From positions 69,794,992-69,858,991 of the forward strand of contig CM042687.1 in assembly GCA_023614405.1 (NCBI GenBank): a DNA stretch of 64,000 bases, given 5' to 3'. Both the position numbers and the translations under genes were made by a program. Within the stretch, counting starts at the first letter, position 1; each line of letters opens with the position of its first letter. The stretch comes from Avena insularis (Eukaryota; Streptophyta; Magnoliopsida; Poales; Poaceae). Below, piece by piece: positions 36,313 to 49,900 of this stretch. Below the pieces are notes generated by a model, which did no database searches, was not told where the DNA came from, and saw nothing but the letters and a program-made list of their open reading frames with translations.

Positions 36313-37479
36313 TCAACGGATCCGCAATATTTGCATCCATGTGTACCTTGCATAACTTGATATCACCCTGATCCACGAACTAGCGATCAGGTGGTACCGC
36401 ATGAGTATGTGCTTGTTCTTCTGGTGTTGTCTAGGTTCCTTGGCTTGTGCAATAGCACCATTGTTGTCACAATACACGTCTAACGGATTGGACGAGCCCT
36501 GAACCACACCAAGATCCATGAGGAAATTCCTCCAAACAAAACCTTTCCTCTTTGCCTTGCCTTTGGTGAGCAATATACTCTGTTGTAGATGCATACGCCT
36601 CTTGCTTGGAACTCTTCCAGCTCACAGCACCTCCGTTTATAATAAACACGTATCCGGATTGCGAACGAGAATCATCAGAGTCGGTAATACAACTTGCATC
36701 AATGTAACCCTTTACACTGAGTTCATCTTCACCACCATAAACCAAAAACATATCCTTAGTCCTTCTCAAGTACTTTAGGATATTTTTAGCCGCTGTCCAG
36801 TGGATTTCTCCAGGATCAGCCTGGTATCTGATCACAACACTTAGAGCATATGAAACATCCAGCCTAGTACAAATCATGGCATACATGATGGATCCGTCTG
36901 CAGAAGCATACGGAATTGCACTCATTTGACTTCGCTCATCAGTTGTCGAAGGACACTGAGTCTTGGTAAGTTTTACGCCATGGGACATCGGTAAGAACCC
37001 CTTCTGAGACGATTCCATGTTGAACTTCTTCAACACTTTTTCCAAATAAGTACTCTGACTCAATCCAATGAGTCTCCCTGATCTATCTCTATAGATCCGG
37101 ATTTTGAGGATGTATGTTGCCTCACCTAAGTATTTCATTGAGAAACTCGTTTCCAATGATTCCTTGGTTTCTTGCAACATCTAGACATCATTTCCAATCA
37201 GTAATATGTCATCCACATATAAGATTAGGAAGTTTACTTTGCTCCCACTAAACTTCTTGTATAAACAAGAATCATGATCACTCTTGATGAAGCCAAACGA
37301 TTTGACTACCTCATCAAAGCGAATATTTCAACTCCAGGATGCTTGCTTCAACCCATAAATGAATTTCTGAAGTTTGCACACTTTGTCAGCATTAGCCGGA
37401 TCGACAAAACCCTCGGGCTGTCTCATATACACGTCCTCAGTTAAATTTCCATTAAGGAAATCCGTTTTGAAATCCATCT
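36313..37479 (-). pseudogene. RT/RNase H remnant of element E1
   Basis: The minus strand codes for the second half of Copia RT and RNase H. It enters at [12 protein letters not shown], which keeps the first catalytic Asp, passes LYVDD (near 37210) and an in-frame stop just before MLQETKE (37183-37185), and continues into RNase H (GYIDAS, CDNNGAIAQAKEP at ~36450). Further frame breaks occur near 36570. It is cut at 37479 by the LTR of E2, and the upstream RT, integrase and gag are absent from the window. Confidence 0.85.
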
Positions 37480-39130
37480 TGTAGGGTTCACAGCATAGAA
37501 AATAAAAATTTTCCTACGATGGGCACTATGTACCAAGATCTATCTACTAGATACAAACAACGGGCGGATGTATATCCGTAGAGAACGTACCCTTGAAGAC
37601 CGACAAATCTTAACGAGTTGAACTCGTGGTTGATGTAGACGATCTCTTGCCGATCTCAAGATCGAGAGGAAGTCCTAGCGCCGCAGCAAGCATCCGTCTT
37701 TGCACACACGTACAAGACACCGAGCAACCTCCGCCTCCTCGCTCCAGCGATGCAGCGGAAGCACAACCCTTTCTTGCCGAATAGCTGCCGGGAACATGTA
37801 TCTCGCTAGTCCGAGACCATGGGAATAAATTCTAGAGGGGGAGAGAGATCCTTCGCGAGGAGGTGTGAGTGAGAAGTGAGGAGGGGGGTGCCTTTTATTG
37901 GAGAGGGGAGGGGACCCCAAGGGGGTGGCCGGCGCATGGGGGTTGCCCCCTTTTCCTCCCCTCTTCATGTGGGTGGACACTCCACTCACAAAATTCCTTT
38001 AAATTCCCTCCACTCAAAAGTCCCACTCAAACTTGCAATTAAATTTCCACCAAATTTAATGCAAACTCTCATTAAATAAAACTCTTTTTATTTATTCAGA
38101 ATTTTGCCAATTACTTTAATGACAAACATTCACATATAACCCCTTGTTAGAATTCTATTTCACATGTAAAAACACTTTCTGCAATTTCACCCGAAAACCT
38201 GTTTTGGTATCTAGTGAAATAAATTCCTGCGCTTGTTATTCTTTCCGGGATGAAACATTTGCTCAAATTGGATGTCAGTGTCACTTAAGTGTGTCACCCT
38301 ACGGTTCGCGAATAATGCGGACATGATCGAGAACCTTCTCCGATCAATAATCAGTAGCGGGACCTGGAGATCCATACTGACTCCCACACATTCAACGATT
38401 ACTTTCCTGTGATCGTCGGAACCTTTTATGCTTGTATATTAATCCCTTTGTTTCACAATATATTACATGTCTGAGATTCAATCATCAGTATTTCCATACC
38501 TTGTTTGATCTCGTTACTGACATGCACTCTTTTCTCGTTCCCGTGATATAACATTCTAGTGATCAAATCACTTGCTTGCAAGCTAACCAATGTGATATCA
38601 CCGAGAGGGCCCATAGTATATCTATCTGTCATTGGGATGAACAATTTCCACTCTTGATCCATGTGTCTCAACATAACACTTTAGTAGCTTTGAAGCCATC
38701 TTTATAATCACCCAGTTACAGTGCGACGTTTGATGTCAACAAGAAATTCTTTCGGTGTTAGTGATTGGCATGATCTCATGGTCTAAGGATTAGGATCACT
38801 TCGTAAGTTGTTTATAGCAATATAAACTCAATGACTTTGCTTGTAATGCTATACTTCGGATGAATGTTCATCACATCATTACACTAATGTTGTGATCTCG
38901 TTATTAACAACATCCAATGTCTATGATCAGGAAACTGTGATCATCTTGTTAATCAACGAACTAGTTTATGAGAGACGCATAACTAGGAACTTTCTGTTTG
39001 TTTATTAAACACACATGTATTAACGTTTCCGTATTAATACAATTATAGCATGCAAAATAAACATCTATCATATACTTGGAATACACATAATAAACACTTT
39101 ATTATTGCCTCTCAGGGCATATTCCCTTCA
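37480..39130 (-). repeat. LTR of minus-strand Copia element E2
   Basis: The minus strand starts TGAAGGGAATATGCCC and ends GTGAACCCTACA, 1651 bp, TG...CA. It is the same family as the plus-strand LTR at 58860-60516. The polypurine tract GCAAGTGGGAGAC follows at 39131-39143. It sits inside the E1 RT sequence. Confidence 0.85.
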
Positions 39131-39278
39131 GTCTCCCACTTGCACTAGAGACAATAATCTAGTTACATAGTGATGTATCTAACACCCATGGAGTTCTGGT
39201 GTAGATCATGTTTTTCTCTAGGGAGAGTTTTAGTCAATGGATCTGCTACATTGAGATCCGTATGTACTTTACAAATCT

Positions 39279-40601
39279 TTATATCTCCATCCTTGACATG
39301 CTCGTGGATTGAGTGAAATGGCGCTTAATATGCTTGGAATGCTTGTGAGACCTTGGCTCTTTGGAATTGGCAATGGCACCATTGTTGTCATAATAGATCA
39401 CCATTGGGCCCAACGCGTTTGCAACCACACCTAGTTCGGATATGAACTCCTTCATCCAAACTGCTTCCCGAGCCGATTCTGAAGCAGCAACATATTCGGC
39501 CTCCGTGTTGATCCCGCCACCACAGGTTGTTTGGAACTCCTCCAACTAACCGCTCCTCCATTCATGATAAATACGTATCCGGATTGAGACTTAGAGTCAT
39601 CCGGATCGGTGTCAAAGCTAGCGTCGACATAACACTTAGCGACGAGCTCTTCTTCACCTCCGTATATAAGAAACATATCCTTAGTTCTTCGCAGGTACTT
39701 AAGGATATTCTTGACCGCTTTCCAGTGTTCCGAACCTGGATTCGATTGGTACCTACTAGTCAAACTAATATCATGTGCCACATCCGGCCTTGTACATAGC
39801 ATGGCGTACATTATAGAGCCTATGGCCGAAGCATAGGGGACTTTGTCCATTTTCTCTCTTTCTTCCACCGTAGCCGGACTTTGAGTCTTACTCAATGTCG
39901 TGCCTTGTGTCATAGGTAAGAATCCCTTCTTACTATCTTCCATTTTAAACTTTTTTAAAATATTATCAAGATATGTACTTTGCGATAGCCCTTTAGGCGC
40001 CTAGATCTATCCCTCTAGATCTTTATGCCTAATATGTATGATGCTTCAACTAGGCCCTTCATTGAAAATTTGCCGTTTAGATAACTTTTAACACTGTTTA
40101 AAAGATCTATATTATTTCCGATCAATAATATGTCATCCACATATAGTATCAGAAATGCCACATTTCCCCCACTCACTTTCTTGTAAATACAAGCTTCTCC
40201 ATAAGTTTGGACAAATCCAAACTCTTTGATCACCTCATCAAAGTGGAGATTCCAACTTCGTGATGCTTGCTTCAATCCATAGATGGATCGCTGAAGCTTG
40301 CACACCTTGTTAGCATCCTTAGGATCGACAAAACCCTTTGGTTGTATCATATACAACTCTTCTTCAATATTACCATTGAGAAACGCGGTTTTCACATACA
40401 TCTTCCATATCTCATAATCGAAATATGCAGCAATTGCTAACATAATCCTAACTGACTTTAGCATCGCTATGGGAGAGAATGTCTTATCGTAGTTAACTCC
40501 TTGAATTTGTTGAAACTCCTTTGCGACAAGTCGAGCTTTATAGACGGTCACATTACCATCAGCATCAGTTTTCCTTTTAAAAATCCATTTGTTCTCCACT
40601 C
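39279..40601 (-). pseudogene. RT/RNase H remnant of element E2
   Basis: The minus strand reads RT from NKWIFKRKTDADGN through YDKTFSPIAM, KMYVKTAFLNGN and LILYVDD, then RNase H from ~39943 down to 39279 with CYVDAS and the DNNGAIANSKEP motif. The first catalytic Asp of RT (normally MDVKTAF) is Tyr here, so RT is dead even apart from frame breaks near 40010 and 39520. The 5' part of RT is missing at 40601, where an LTR fragment joins. Confidence 0.85.
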
Positions 40602-41297
40602 CGAACAACATTCGGTCTCCCTACTAACATTCCATATCTACTAAACAATATCGAATCCTTAAGTGTGTCTCCCTACGGTTTGTGAATTATGCGGACATGA
40701 CCGAGACACTTCTCCAATCAATAACCAATAGAGGAATCTGGAAATTCATATGGTTCCCACATATTTCTACGATTACTTTGCGATCAAATGAACCACTTAC
40801 ATACGATACCAATTTCCCTTTGTCTCGCGATAGTTTACTTATTCGAGGTTTGATCGTCGGTATCTCTGCATACCTAGTTCAACCTCGTTACCGATAAGTA
40901 CTATTTTCTCGTTCCCGTGATATGTGATCCCTTGTGATATAGTCACATGCTTGCAAGCTAATTGGATGAAATTCCACAGAGAGGGCCCAGAGTATATCTA
41001 TCCATCATATGGACGAACAAATCCCACTCTTGATCCATGTGCCTCAACACATACTTTCCGAACACTCAATGCCACCTTTATAGCCACACAGTTATGGTGT
41101 GGTGTTTGATTTCATCGAAGCATCCTTCTAGTGATGGTGATTAGCATGATCTCATGGTCGAAGGAATTAGGTTACTATGTATAAGAAAGCTTATAGCAAA
41201 CAAAATATTGAAATGAATTGATCTTTATGCTACGCTTATCTATAGGAGTATGTCCATCACACCATTCTCCTAATGATATGATCTTGTTGTTAATAAC
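40602..41297 (-). repeat. LTR fragment joined to E2 RT
   Basis: It matches the inside of the neighbouring LTR (about 42272-42946), starting CGAACAACATTCGGTCTC and stopping at GTTGTTAATAAC. Because it directly abuts the middle of RT, it must result from deletion or recombination, not from an intact element end. Confidence 0.7.
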
Positions 41298-43160
41298 TGT
41301 AGGGGTTCGTAGCATGGAAAAGCAAAAAAATTCTACCGCATGAACACACAATCAAGATCTAATCTATGATCAAGCCAAGATCTATCTACTAGATCGGTGC
41401 AACAAGTTGATAGAGTACTAACCCTCGAAGATCCAAAGCGGTTAACGAGAGTAGATTCTCGTGGGTGATATAGTAGTTCACTTGACGATCTCAAGATCGC
41501 GTAGACGATCCTTCCGGCGCGGCGTTCCGGCAGCGCTCCCGCAGTCATTCACACGTACGGTACTCGATGAAGACCTTCCTCTCCCTTGTTCCAAGACGTG
41601 GAGATGTAGCTCTCTCATGATTCCAAAGACGACGACGTGGTGTCGGAAGTAGAGGGGAGATCCCACAGGGCTTCCCCTAAGCCGGAGCGAGTACGGTGGA
41701 GTAGAGGGAGCCACGACAATCTAGGGTTTAGAGGGCCGAGGTTTAGAGGTATCTAGAAAATAGAGTTTAGCTAGTCGATAGCAGTTTAGAGGAGATCTAG
41801 ATTGGTCGCAACTAGAGAGGGGGGCGGCGGCCAACCTAGGGTTTCCTGGGCGCCTAGGGCAAGGGGGATACCTTGTGGTGCGCCCCTACCCCTCCTTATA
41901 TAGGTGGGGGGCTTCCAAGGGTGTTCCCAACCCAGGTGGAAACCCTCCCTAACTCAGAAACCCTCCCTAACTCGAAAACCATGTTGGGATTTGACTTTTC
42001 AAACTGCCTTTTTAACTTTCAAATTAGACTTTGATTTCTCTCTTCCAAGGGTCTATACAAGTGACCTAGGACATGATGCAACCATTGCACTTTGTCATGA
42101 CACATCCATGTACCCTTCCCCTTCCGGATCGGTTAACCTTCTAGACCCTTCTAGAACATTCCGGTGAAAACACCGGAATTATTCCCGAACTCCGAAATTG
42201 GACTTTCCTTATATGAATCTTATTCTCCGGACCATTCCGGATCTCCTCGTGATATCCTAGATCCCATCCGAGACTGCGAACAACATTCGGTCTCTTTACT
42301 CACATTCCATATCTAATAAAGAACATCGAATCCTTAAGTGTGTCTCCATACGGTTCGTGAATTATGCAGACATGATCGAGACTCTTCTCCGATCAATAAC
42401 CAATAGAGGAATCTAGAAATTCATATGGCTCCCACATATTTCTACGATTACTTAGTGATCGAATGAACCATTTACATACTTTACTTATCTGAGGTTTGAT
42501 CGTCGGTATCTCTACATACCTAGTTCAACCTCGTTAACCAATAAGTACTCTTTTCTCATTCCCGTGATATGTGATCCCTTGTGAGCCAGTCACATGCTTG
42601 CAAGCTAATTGGATGACATTCCACCGAGAGGGCCCAGAGTATATCTATCCGTCATATGGATGGACAAATCCCAATCTTGATCCATGTGCCTCAACACATA
42701 CTTTCCGAACACTCAATGCCACCTTTATAGCCACCGATTCACGATGTGGTGTTTGATGTCATCAAAGCATCCTTCCGGTGATGGTGATTAGCATGATCTC
42801 ATGGTCGAAGGAATTAGGTTACTATGTATCAGAAAGCTTATAGCAAGTGAACTATATTAAATGACTTGATCTTTATGCTACGCTTAACTATAGGAGTATG
42901 TCCATCACATCATTATCCTAATGATATGACCCTGTTGTTAATAACATCTCTATGTTCATGATCAGGAAACTATGATCATATATTAACCAACAAGCTAGTT
43001 TAACAAGAGGCTTTACTAGGGACTCTTTTATGTTTACAAATCACACAAGTATTAATGTTTCCGGTTAATACAATTATAGCATGGTATGTAAACATTTATC
43101 ATAAGCATGAAGATATGATAATAAGCACTTTATTATTGCCTCTTGGGCATATCTCCAACA
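41298..43160 (-). repeat. LTR of minus-strand Copia element E3
   Basis: The minus strand runs TGTTGGAGATATGCCC...CCCCTACA, 1863 bp. It has a TATATAAGG box near 41896-41905. The polypurine tract follows at 43161-43173. It is inserted in the 40602-41297 LTR fragment. Confidence 0.8.
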
Positions 43161-46100
43161 GTCTCCCACTTGCACTAGAGTCAATAATCTAGTTTCAGAC
43201 CTTTGTGCATTCAACACCTATGGCTTTCCGGTGTTGTATTTACATGATTGCTAGTGGTAAACTATTATCTGGATCCGACACTTTTAGGTCCGTGTGTAAT
43301 TGCATATCTTTGCGTCTCTACGCATCACTCAATCTCTAATGAGATGGCTTTGTATAAATTTGGTCCTTTGGTGAGACCTTTAGTTCCTTGGGGTTAAAAC
43401 ATGTTGATAATATTGTCGTATAATATATCTTCATAGTACTATCCCGCCGCGAACCACACCTAGTTTGATAACAAACTACTTGACACAAATGCCCTCTTTT
43501 GCTGCTATTATAGAAGTCATATACTTAGCCTTTTGTTGTAGTATCTGTCATAATGTCTTAACTTTGGAACTCATCCAAATCCATTATGGAACTTACTTTC
43601 CATCATATTGTGCCACCCTTAGTTTAGATAGAGATAAACTTAATTTGTACTTTGTGACAAAACTAGTATCAATGTAATACTTTTACAATGAACTAACCAT
43701 CTATTTGTCACTTCTACAAAATAATATATTCTTAGTTCTTCTAAAAGATCATAAGAATATCTTTACTATCGTCCAATAATCATCTTATGAATCATTCTGG
43801 TATACGCTCATAACATTCAGAGCATAGGACATATCTGGATTTGTACACATCACATCATGATTGATAAAGTACTCTTTGTGATTTTATATATCAAGTATCA
43901 AATACTTGAATCTTTATTCAATCCTTCCTGTGCAACAAGAACCTTTCTTGTAGTTTCTATATTGAACTCATTCAATATCTCATCTATGTACTTCTGGCAC
44001 AACCATATTAGCATCTCAATTTATCCAGTATAGACATTGATGCCAAATATTCGGGTTCTGCCTAAGCCTTTCATCGAGATGAAATTCTTAACCTGTGTCA
44101 ATAAAAAGATACATCATTTCCAATCAACAATATGTCTTCCACATAATGTATTAGAAACATGTCTTAGCGCTCCAACTTAATTTCTTGCAAATGCAAGCAT
44201 CTTCATCGTCTCCGATGAAATTAAACTCTTTTAACAGTTTCATCATAGTGAAGATTCCAACTCCGTGATGCTTACTTCAACCATTGAAGTTTGCATATGC
44301 TTTTGGCATCCTTTGAATTAACAAAACCCTTTGGACCGTGTCATGCACACGTCCTAGGTAACCATTCTATTAGAAGAACTTGTTTTGTTTATTTAACTAC
44401 CACATAACAAAATTATATGTAGTGGTTGCTACATTAATCAGTCTAGACTAAATATCGCTTAATGAAAGATCAGATCTTGTCATAGTAAACTCTTTGAACA
44501 TTGTCGTGAACTCTTTCCCGACATGTCGATAATTTCATAGATGTGAAACATCCATGTCTATTTCTTTATATATCCAAATACGACTGTAAGGTCTTGCACC
44601 TTTTCAAAGGGTCTTTCAAGTTCAAATCTTGATCTCTCGTATATGGAACAATCATGGATTTTATGGATTCAAACCATTTGACGGAGTCAGGGCCCATCAT
44701 CGCTCATTTCCATGTAGTCGGATCATTATTGTCAAATAATGATTTAACTCTCAAATCTTGGTATTTGATTGGTTACCCGACCTACTTGTTTCAATAGGAA
44801 CTTAGACCTCCGTGACCACAACCTTTGAGGCACGTGAGCCATGAGCATTGTTGCTGCGTCCGGAACACTTTTCAGCGCTGCACAACTTTGCACATATAGC
44901 TAAGGTTCTTTTAACCTTATCAAAGTTCTATTGTCCTCCCACTTAACTTTTCACGGAAAATTCCTTTCTCGAAGAAACTTGACGTTCTAAGTGACAAACA
45001 TTTTTGTCTTTGGTGTTATGGAGGAATACTCAACGATTATTCAAAATAACATACAAAGATATGTTCATCCGATTTTGGTTGCAAACATATTTCTTATGCA
45101 TAGAATACCAATGTTTAAGAAAGGACAACTTGGGTTTTATCCTAAACCATAACTTTATATGGTGTCATTTCAATGGATTATGATGGAGATCTTTTTAGTG
45201 GAAAAACGGTAGTCTCTAAAGCTTTAGTATTTAAAATATAATGGCAGTTTTATCAATTACACCTTTGATCTTACCATGTCAAACAAGGTTTCATTGCATA
45301 TCTCGATTATTCCATACTCATATGGTGTTTTGGAAGCATAAATCCATGGAACGATTCCTCAAATCTTAGGTGTTATGCTAAACTTTATAACTCAAATATC
45401 TTCCTTTATGATCCTATCATAAATTCTTTATTTTCTTGTTACATTGATTTTGCACTTCATCTTGAAAGTCTGTAAACTTTTCAAATGTTTCACACTTCAT
45501 CCTTATTAAGTAAATATTCATATATTCACTCAAATTTTCGGAGAAATCATATGAAGTTGAAATCTATCGCTCTTGACTACACATAATGGAATTCATACAA
45601 CAATATGTACAAGTTCCAATAAGCTAGTCATCCGTTCCCTTTGGCCTATGAGCGGAGTTTTAGTTATCTCTAGGAAAATTTCACAAGCGTCATTTGATCA
45701 AAAATCAAAAGACTCCAAAATTCCATCCACATGAGTTTCTTCATGTTTTCTTTCCAATATAATTTAAAAGGCGATGTCACTTCCTAAGTGATCTTTCTTA
45801 TCAATTGTCTTTCGACATTTTTAGCAATATTTTTATGGATGTGATTTATCCAATGAGATTTGTAAATCATCCATCTTTTATGGATTACGGAAATTATTTG
45901 AACAACCCTTTTGTTCTCATAATACCTGATAAAACAAATATTGAAGGCAAGCTTTGATGTTAACGAGCAACACAATAACCCTTTATTTGTTCTCGATGAA
46001 CATCATCACATATTCTTTTGCTAGTTACTTAGGCCATTGTAGTTCATGAATTGTGTTGTTTCGTATGAAGATTCACACCAACAAATTCAGTATCCAATAC

Positions 46101-46860
46101 TTAAGAACCACATTGTTTAATAAGCAAAGAATATAGCCATAACATGTATATCCTCTAGATACCTAAGCTGAACAATTCTAGTCTTTTATTTTCTACAATA
46201 TATTTCTGAGATTCTCTTTCAGTATTGCCTTTTCTATTCGAAAGAATCTATCAACTTCAATAGTAGAGCCATACACATGACACATAGTCCAAAGCATGTA
46301 TAGTTAAATACCAATGTCTTTGGACTTGCACTTTGAAGTAGATCACCATCATCAAATACTTCGTGTTCTTTCAAATTCCATTCTTTAGTAATCTTTTAGT
46401 GTAGTAAACATTTTATCAAATATTCACCCTTATCATGGAACTATTCATGATGAAGCTACTTTTAGCTTATAACGGTGAATCGCGAGTATAATATTGCTCT
46501 CCAAAACCTTTTTGGAGGATTAGGACAACAAGCGTCTCAAACCTTTTTCAAATTCTCATCAAATATGAGAACATAAACTTTGCCATATTATACTCTCTCA
46601 TGTTGCAACAAAAACATTATTTCAGATATCACAATATCTTCCACACATCATGGTTTCTGAAACAACTCTTTCAGATCCTAGATAACCTTGATATTCAAAC
46701 AATCTTTTGAATATCAAGAATCATGGAGACAAACATGATACTTATATACTAACACTGGAATTGTCACTCTTGATTTAATACCAATTATTATTATTAGTGT
46801 TCGAAACAATATAAGATCCACTATCTGAAATCAGCATCATTGGTCCGATAACGACTAATG
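43161..46860 (-). pseudogene. Heavily decayed pol region of element E3
   Basis: Minus-strand traces of Copia pol persist: a YVEDILLIGND segment at ~44115-44150 in place of YVDD, and an RT-like run around 44200-44500. Farther up (44500-46800) integrase and gag-pre-integrase positions are expected, but only AT-rich, stop-filled sequence is visible. No frame exceeds ~70 codons. It is the oldest-looking of the three minus-strand elements. Confidence 0.6.
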
Positions 46861-46919
46861 TTTAAAGAAGCAAGATTCTATTGTGCATAGAAATTTTTTG
46901 AGGCAACAGTCACCCACCC

Positions 46920-49900
46920 TGTCACATCCGAAGATTTTCCAAATCTTGTAATGTGAAAAATAAATAAACAAAATAAAAGATTGTTGAATTTTAGGGTGAA
47001 AAGAAACTTTTGTTTCTAAATGGGAACTTAAAATCCCATCTTGAACAAACTTTGGTAAATGTTTTAATCCAACTAAATTCAAATCAAGAGAAATGCTTTC
47101 CTCATAAAATGCATCTGGAAATTTAAACACATGAAAAATAAATCCAAACCCTAAACCCTAATGGAATAAAATCATTTCCAAGTTATCTGCAAGCCTATGG
47201 ATTTGATCCATATAAAAATTGGTCAAACAAACATTTCAAAATGATCAAGAATGACAAACAGAAATATTATAAGACCATATTAATGATTTCACTTAATTTG
47301 GAGCCATAGATAAAATCTTATGAATTTAATAAGATAAAGAAATTAAATTTCCAAAGCTAATAAAGCACTTATCTAAAATCCATACCAAATGGTGAGCAAA
47401 TAATCCTAAAGATATTTAAAAGGATAAATAAATATCAAATAAGATTTTACAAATTGGAATCACCAAGTTTGGATCTATAAATAAGAAGATATGGATTTTA
47501 TAAGATAGAAATATTAAATAAGGAATATTTAAAGACCAAATTAAATCTTGGCCAAGACCATAAGCAAATGGAATGAATATAATCCAAATCCAAATGAAAT
47601 AAAAGGGTGAAGAATTTCCAAATAAAATAAAATGGCATTAACCATTCTAACCCTATTTTTAATAAAGACAAATCTCTAATAAGAATAATTATATAATTCA
47701 TGAGAAAATAGTATTTTGGAATATACCCAAGTGGAATAAAAGTTGTTTAAATTAATTTAACTAAAATAAATCTTCCAAATAAAATTTAGGGAATTAGAAC
47801 TATATTTAAATTCCATTGGAATTAAAACAAATACCCAATTCAAATGATTTATGAATCATATTAAATAATTTCCAAATAATTCAAGATGAATTATTTGACA
47901 CCCTATTAATCAAATAAAAACCTACTGAAAAGATTTGGAAGGATTTTAGAAACTTAAATGGTGTTTGAAAATATTATTAAATCTTATTTGATTTAAAACA
48001 AGGGCTTATTTGAATAATTAAAAGACCCCCAAAAGAATAAAGTTTTATTCAAAAATTGACTTTAGATTATATTACTAATCAGTATTTAAACCTACACAAA
48101 TTTTGGCAAAGGTTTGAATTCAAATGAATGTTTAAATTGTTTAAACAAAATCAAAACAGAAAAATCAAATGAGAAAAAGAAAAACAATCAGATAAAAAAA
48201 AATGAGATTTTAGCCCACATTTGGCCCAGCAAGCCCATCTCCCCACCCCACCCGCAGCGAACCGTTTTCACTCGCGAATGAACCCGCTGAGTCGATGACA
48301 GCCTGGACCCACTCCCCCCTCTCTCTCTCTCTCGCAGACAGCCAGGTCCCACCTTCCCAGTCATCTTCTTCACCCACGCGACGACCACGCCCCCTCTCGC
48401 CGGCAGTTTCTGCAGGTTTTAATTTTCTTCAATACGCGTTGATGCCGCGACCATTACTCACCGTGACTGTGCCCTATTAACCGCCCTGGTCTCCTCTCCC
48501 TTCTCCCCCAGACCACACCCCACAGGAGCCACCAGGCTGCACAAATTTCTCCCCCGAACCCCACTGTCTCCGACGGCTTTCCCGGCCGATTCCGGCCAGC
48601 CTCCTCCGCCCCTCGCCTCCTCGAGCACACGAACGTGACCCCCAGGCTCTAGCGCACCTCTCTGCATCCTCAGCTCACTCAAGACGAGCCCTCAGATTGC
48701 CGACCAGTCATCGTCAACGTCGCGCCACCGTCTGCTCCAACTCCGACGAGCTTCATAGGTAGTCTCTGACCGCGCCGCCCTCTCTCTTTGATGCTCCCAT
48801 ACTCCTTACTCTTCCACGCGTATAATAGCGCCATCTGTTTCCTCTCTCGTGCTCTACAGCGTCGTCCCCGACAGCGGCAGTGCGTGCCCGTCGCCAGACA
48901 ACTCTCCGGCGAGCAATTCCCGCAACTCCAGTGCGCCTCTTGCCTCCTCGCGAGTACCTTGAGCTTCACCATGATCCCGATATTCTGGTGAGCATCTCCT
49001 TCTTCTCCCTTGCTTCCTATATGGCCAGCTCCGCCGCCGTCTGACCGTGCCACCGCTCGCTGTCGCCCAGCGCCGCCGATTGATGGTTGCTTGATCGACA
49101 ACCGTAGGATTTATATCCAACGCTCGCGAAAGAAACTTAAACGAAGGGGTACGCTTGCCCCTGTGCCGCACGATCCACTTTAGATCTAACGGTTGTTGTC
49201 TGTCGATCCAACCGAAGCGGTACAGACGAATGAGAAGCAGCCACGTGTCCCTGTTAGTTGATTTAAAACAGAATTGATCTATTAGATGTTCCAATTTGAA
49301 AATTTCATAACTTTCAAACCACACGTCCAAATTTTGCAAATTTTATATCAATGGAATCAGCAAGACAAGTACTTTCTGACCATACACTTTGTTTAGTAAA
49401 AATCTTCTGTTAAATTGATTGTTTTTGCAGAAACTTGTGTATGCATGTTTAGAATATAAAAATTGTTCTAAAATGATTTTGGGGACAAAATCTTTGGCAA
49501 TGGTTTGTTTTGAACCTACTAACCCTAGGAATCAATTGGTGGTTTGAAAAATGTATTTGCTGAAGCAAAAGAATAAAACCTTGAATTAAAACATTTCTAG
49601 CCAAATAAAAATATGGTTTAATTGTTAAAAATGATTTTGGAGGAAAACCTTTGGGAAATGTTTTGATTTAAACTCTCTGACCCTAAACACCAAGTTTATG
49701 ACTTAAAAATATATTTGGTAAACCCTATAAAGATTGCTACTTTGATAAAGGCATTTTTCAACCACATAAAATAATGACTTGGTTTAAAGTAAAACCTTTT
49801 GCAAATGGTTTTGCCACTTTATAAAATGATCATTAGGTGTTTCCAAATGTTTATGACCCATTAGAAACCACTTTTACAAATAAAACAATCTTTTGCATGT

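Noticed and set aside
46855..47130. 91-codon minus-strand ORF across the start of the 5' LTR
   Set aside because: It crosses the LTR boundary and its partner in the 3' LTR differs at the end; chance frame.
48679..49339. 140- and 161-codon minus-strand frames in the 5' LTR
   Set aside because: They are not kept intact in the 3' LTR (the 161-codon frame is shortened there), have no recognisable domain and lie in LTR DNA.
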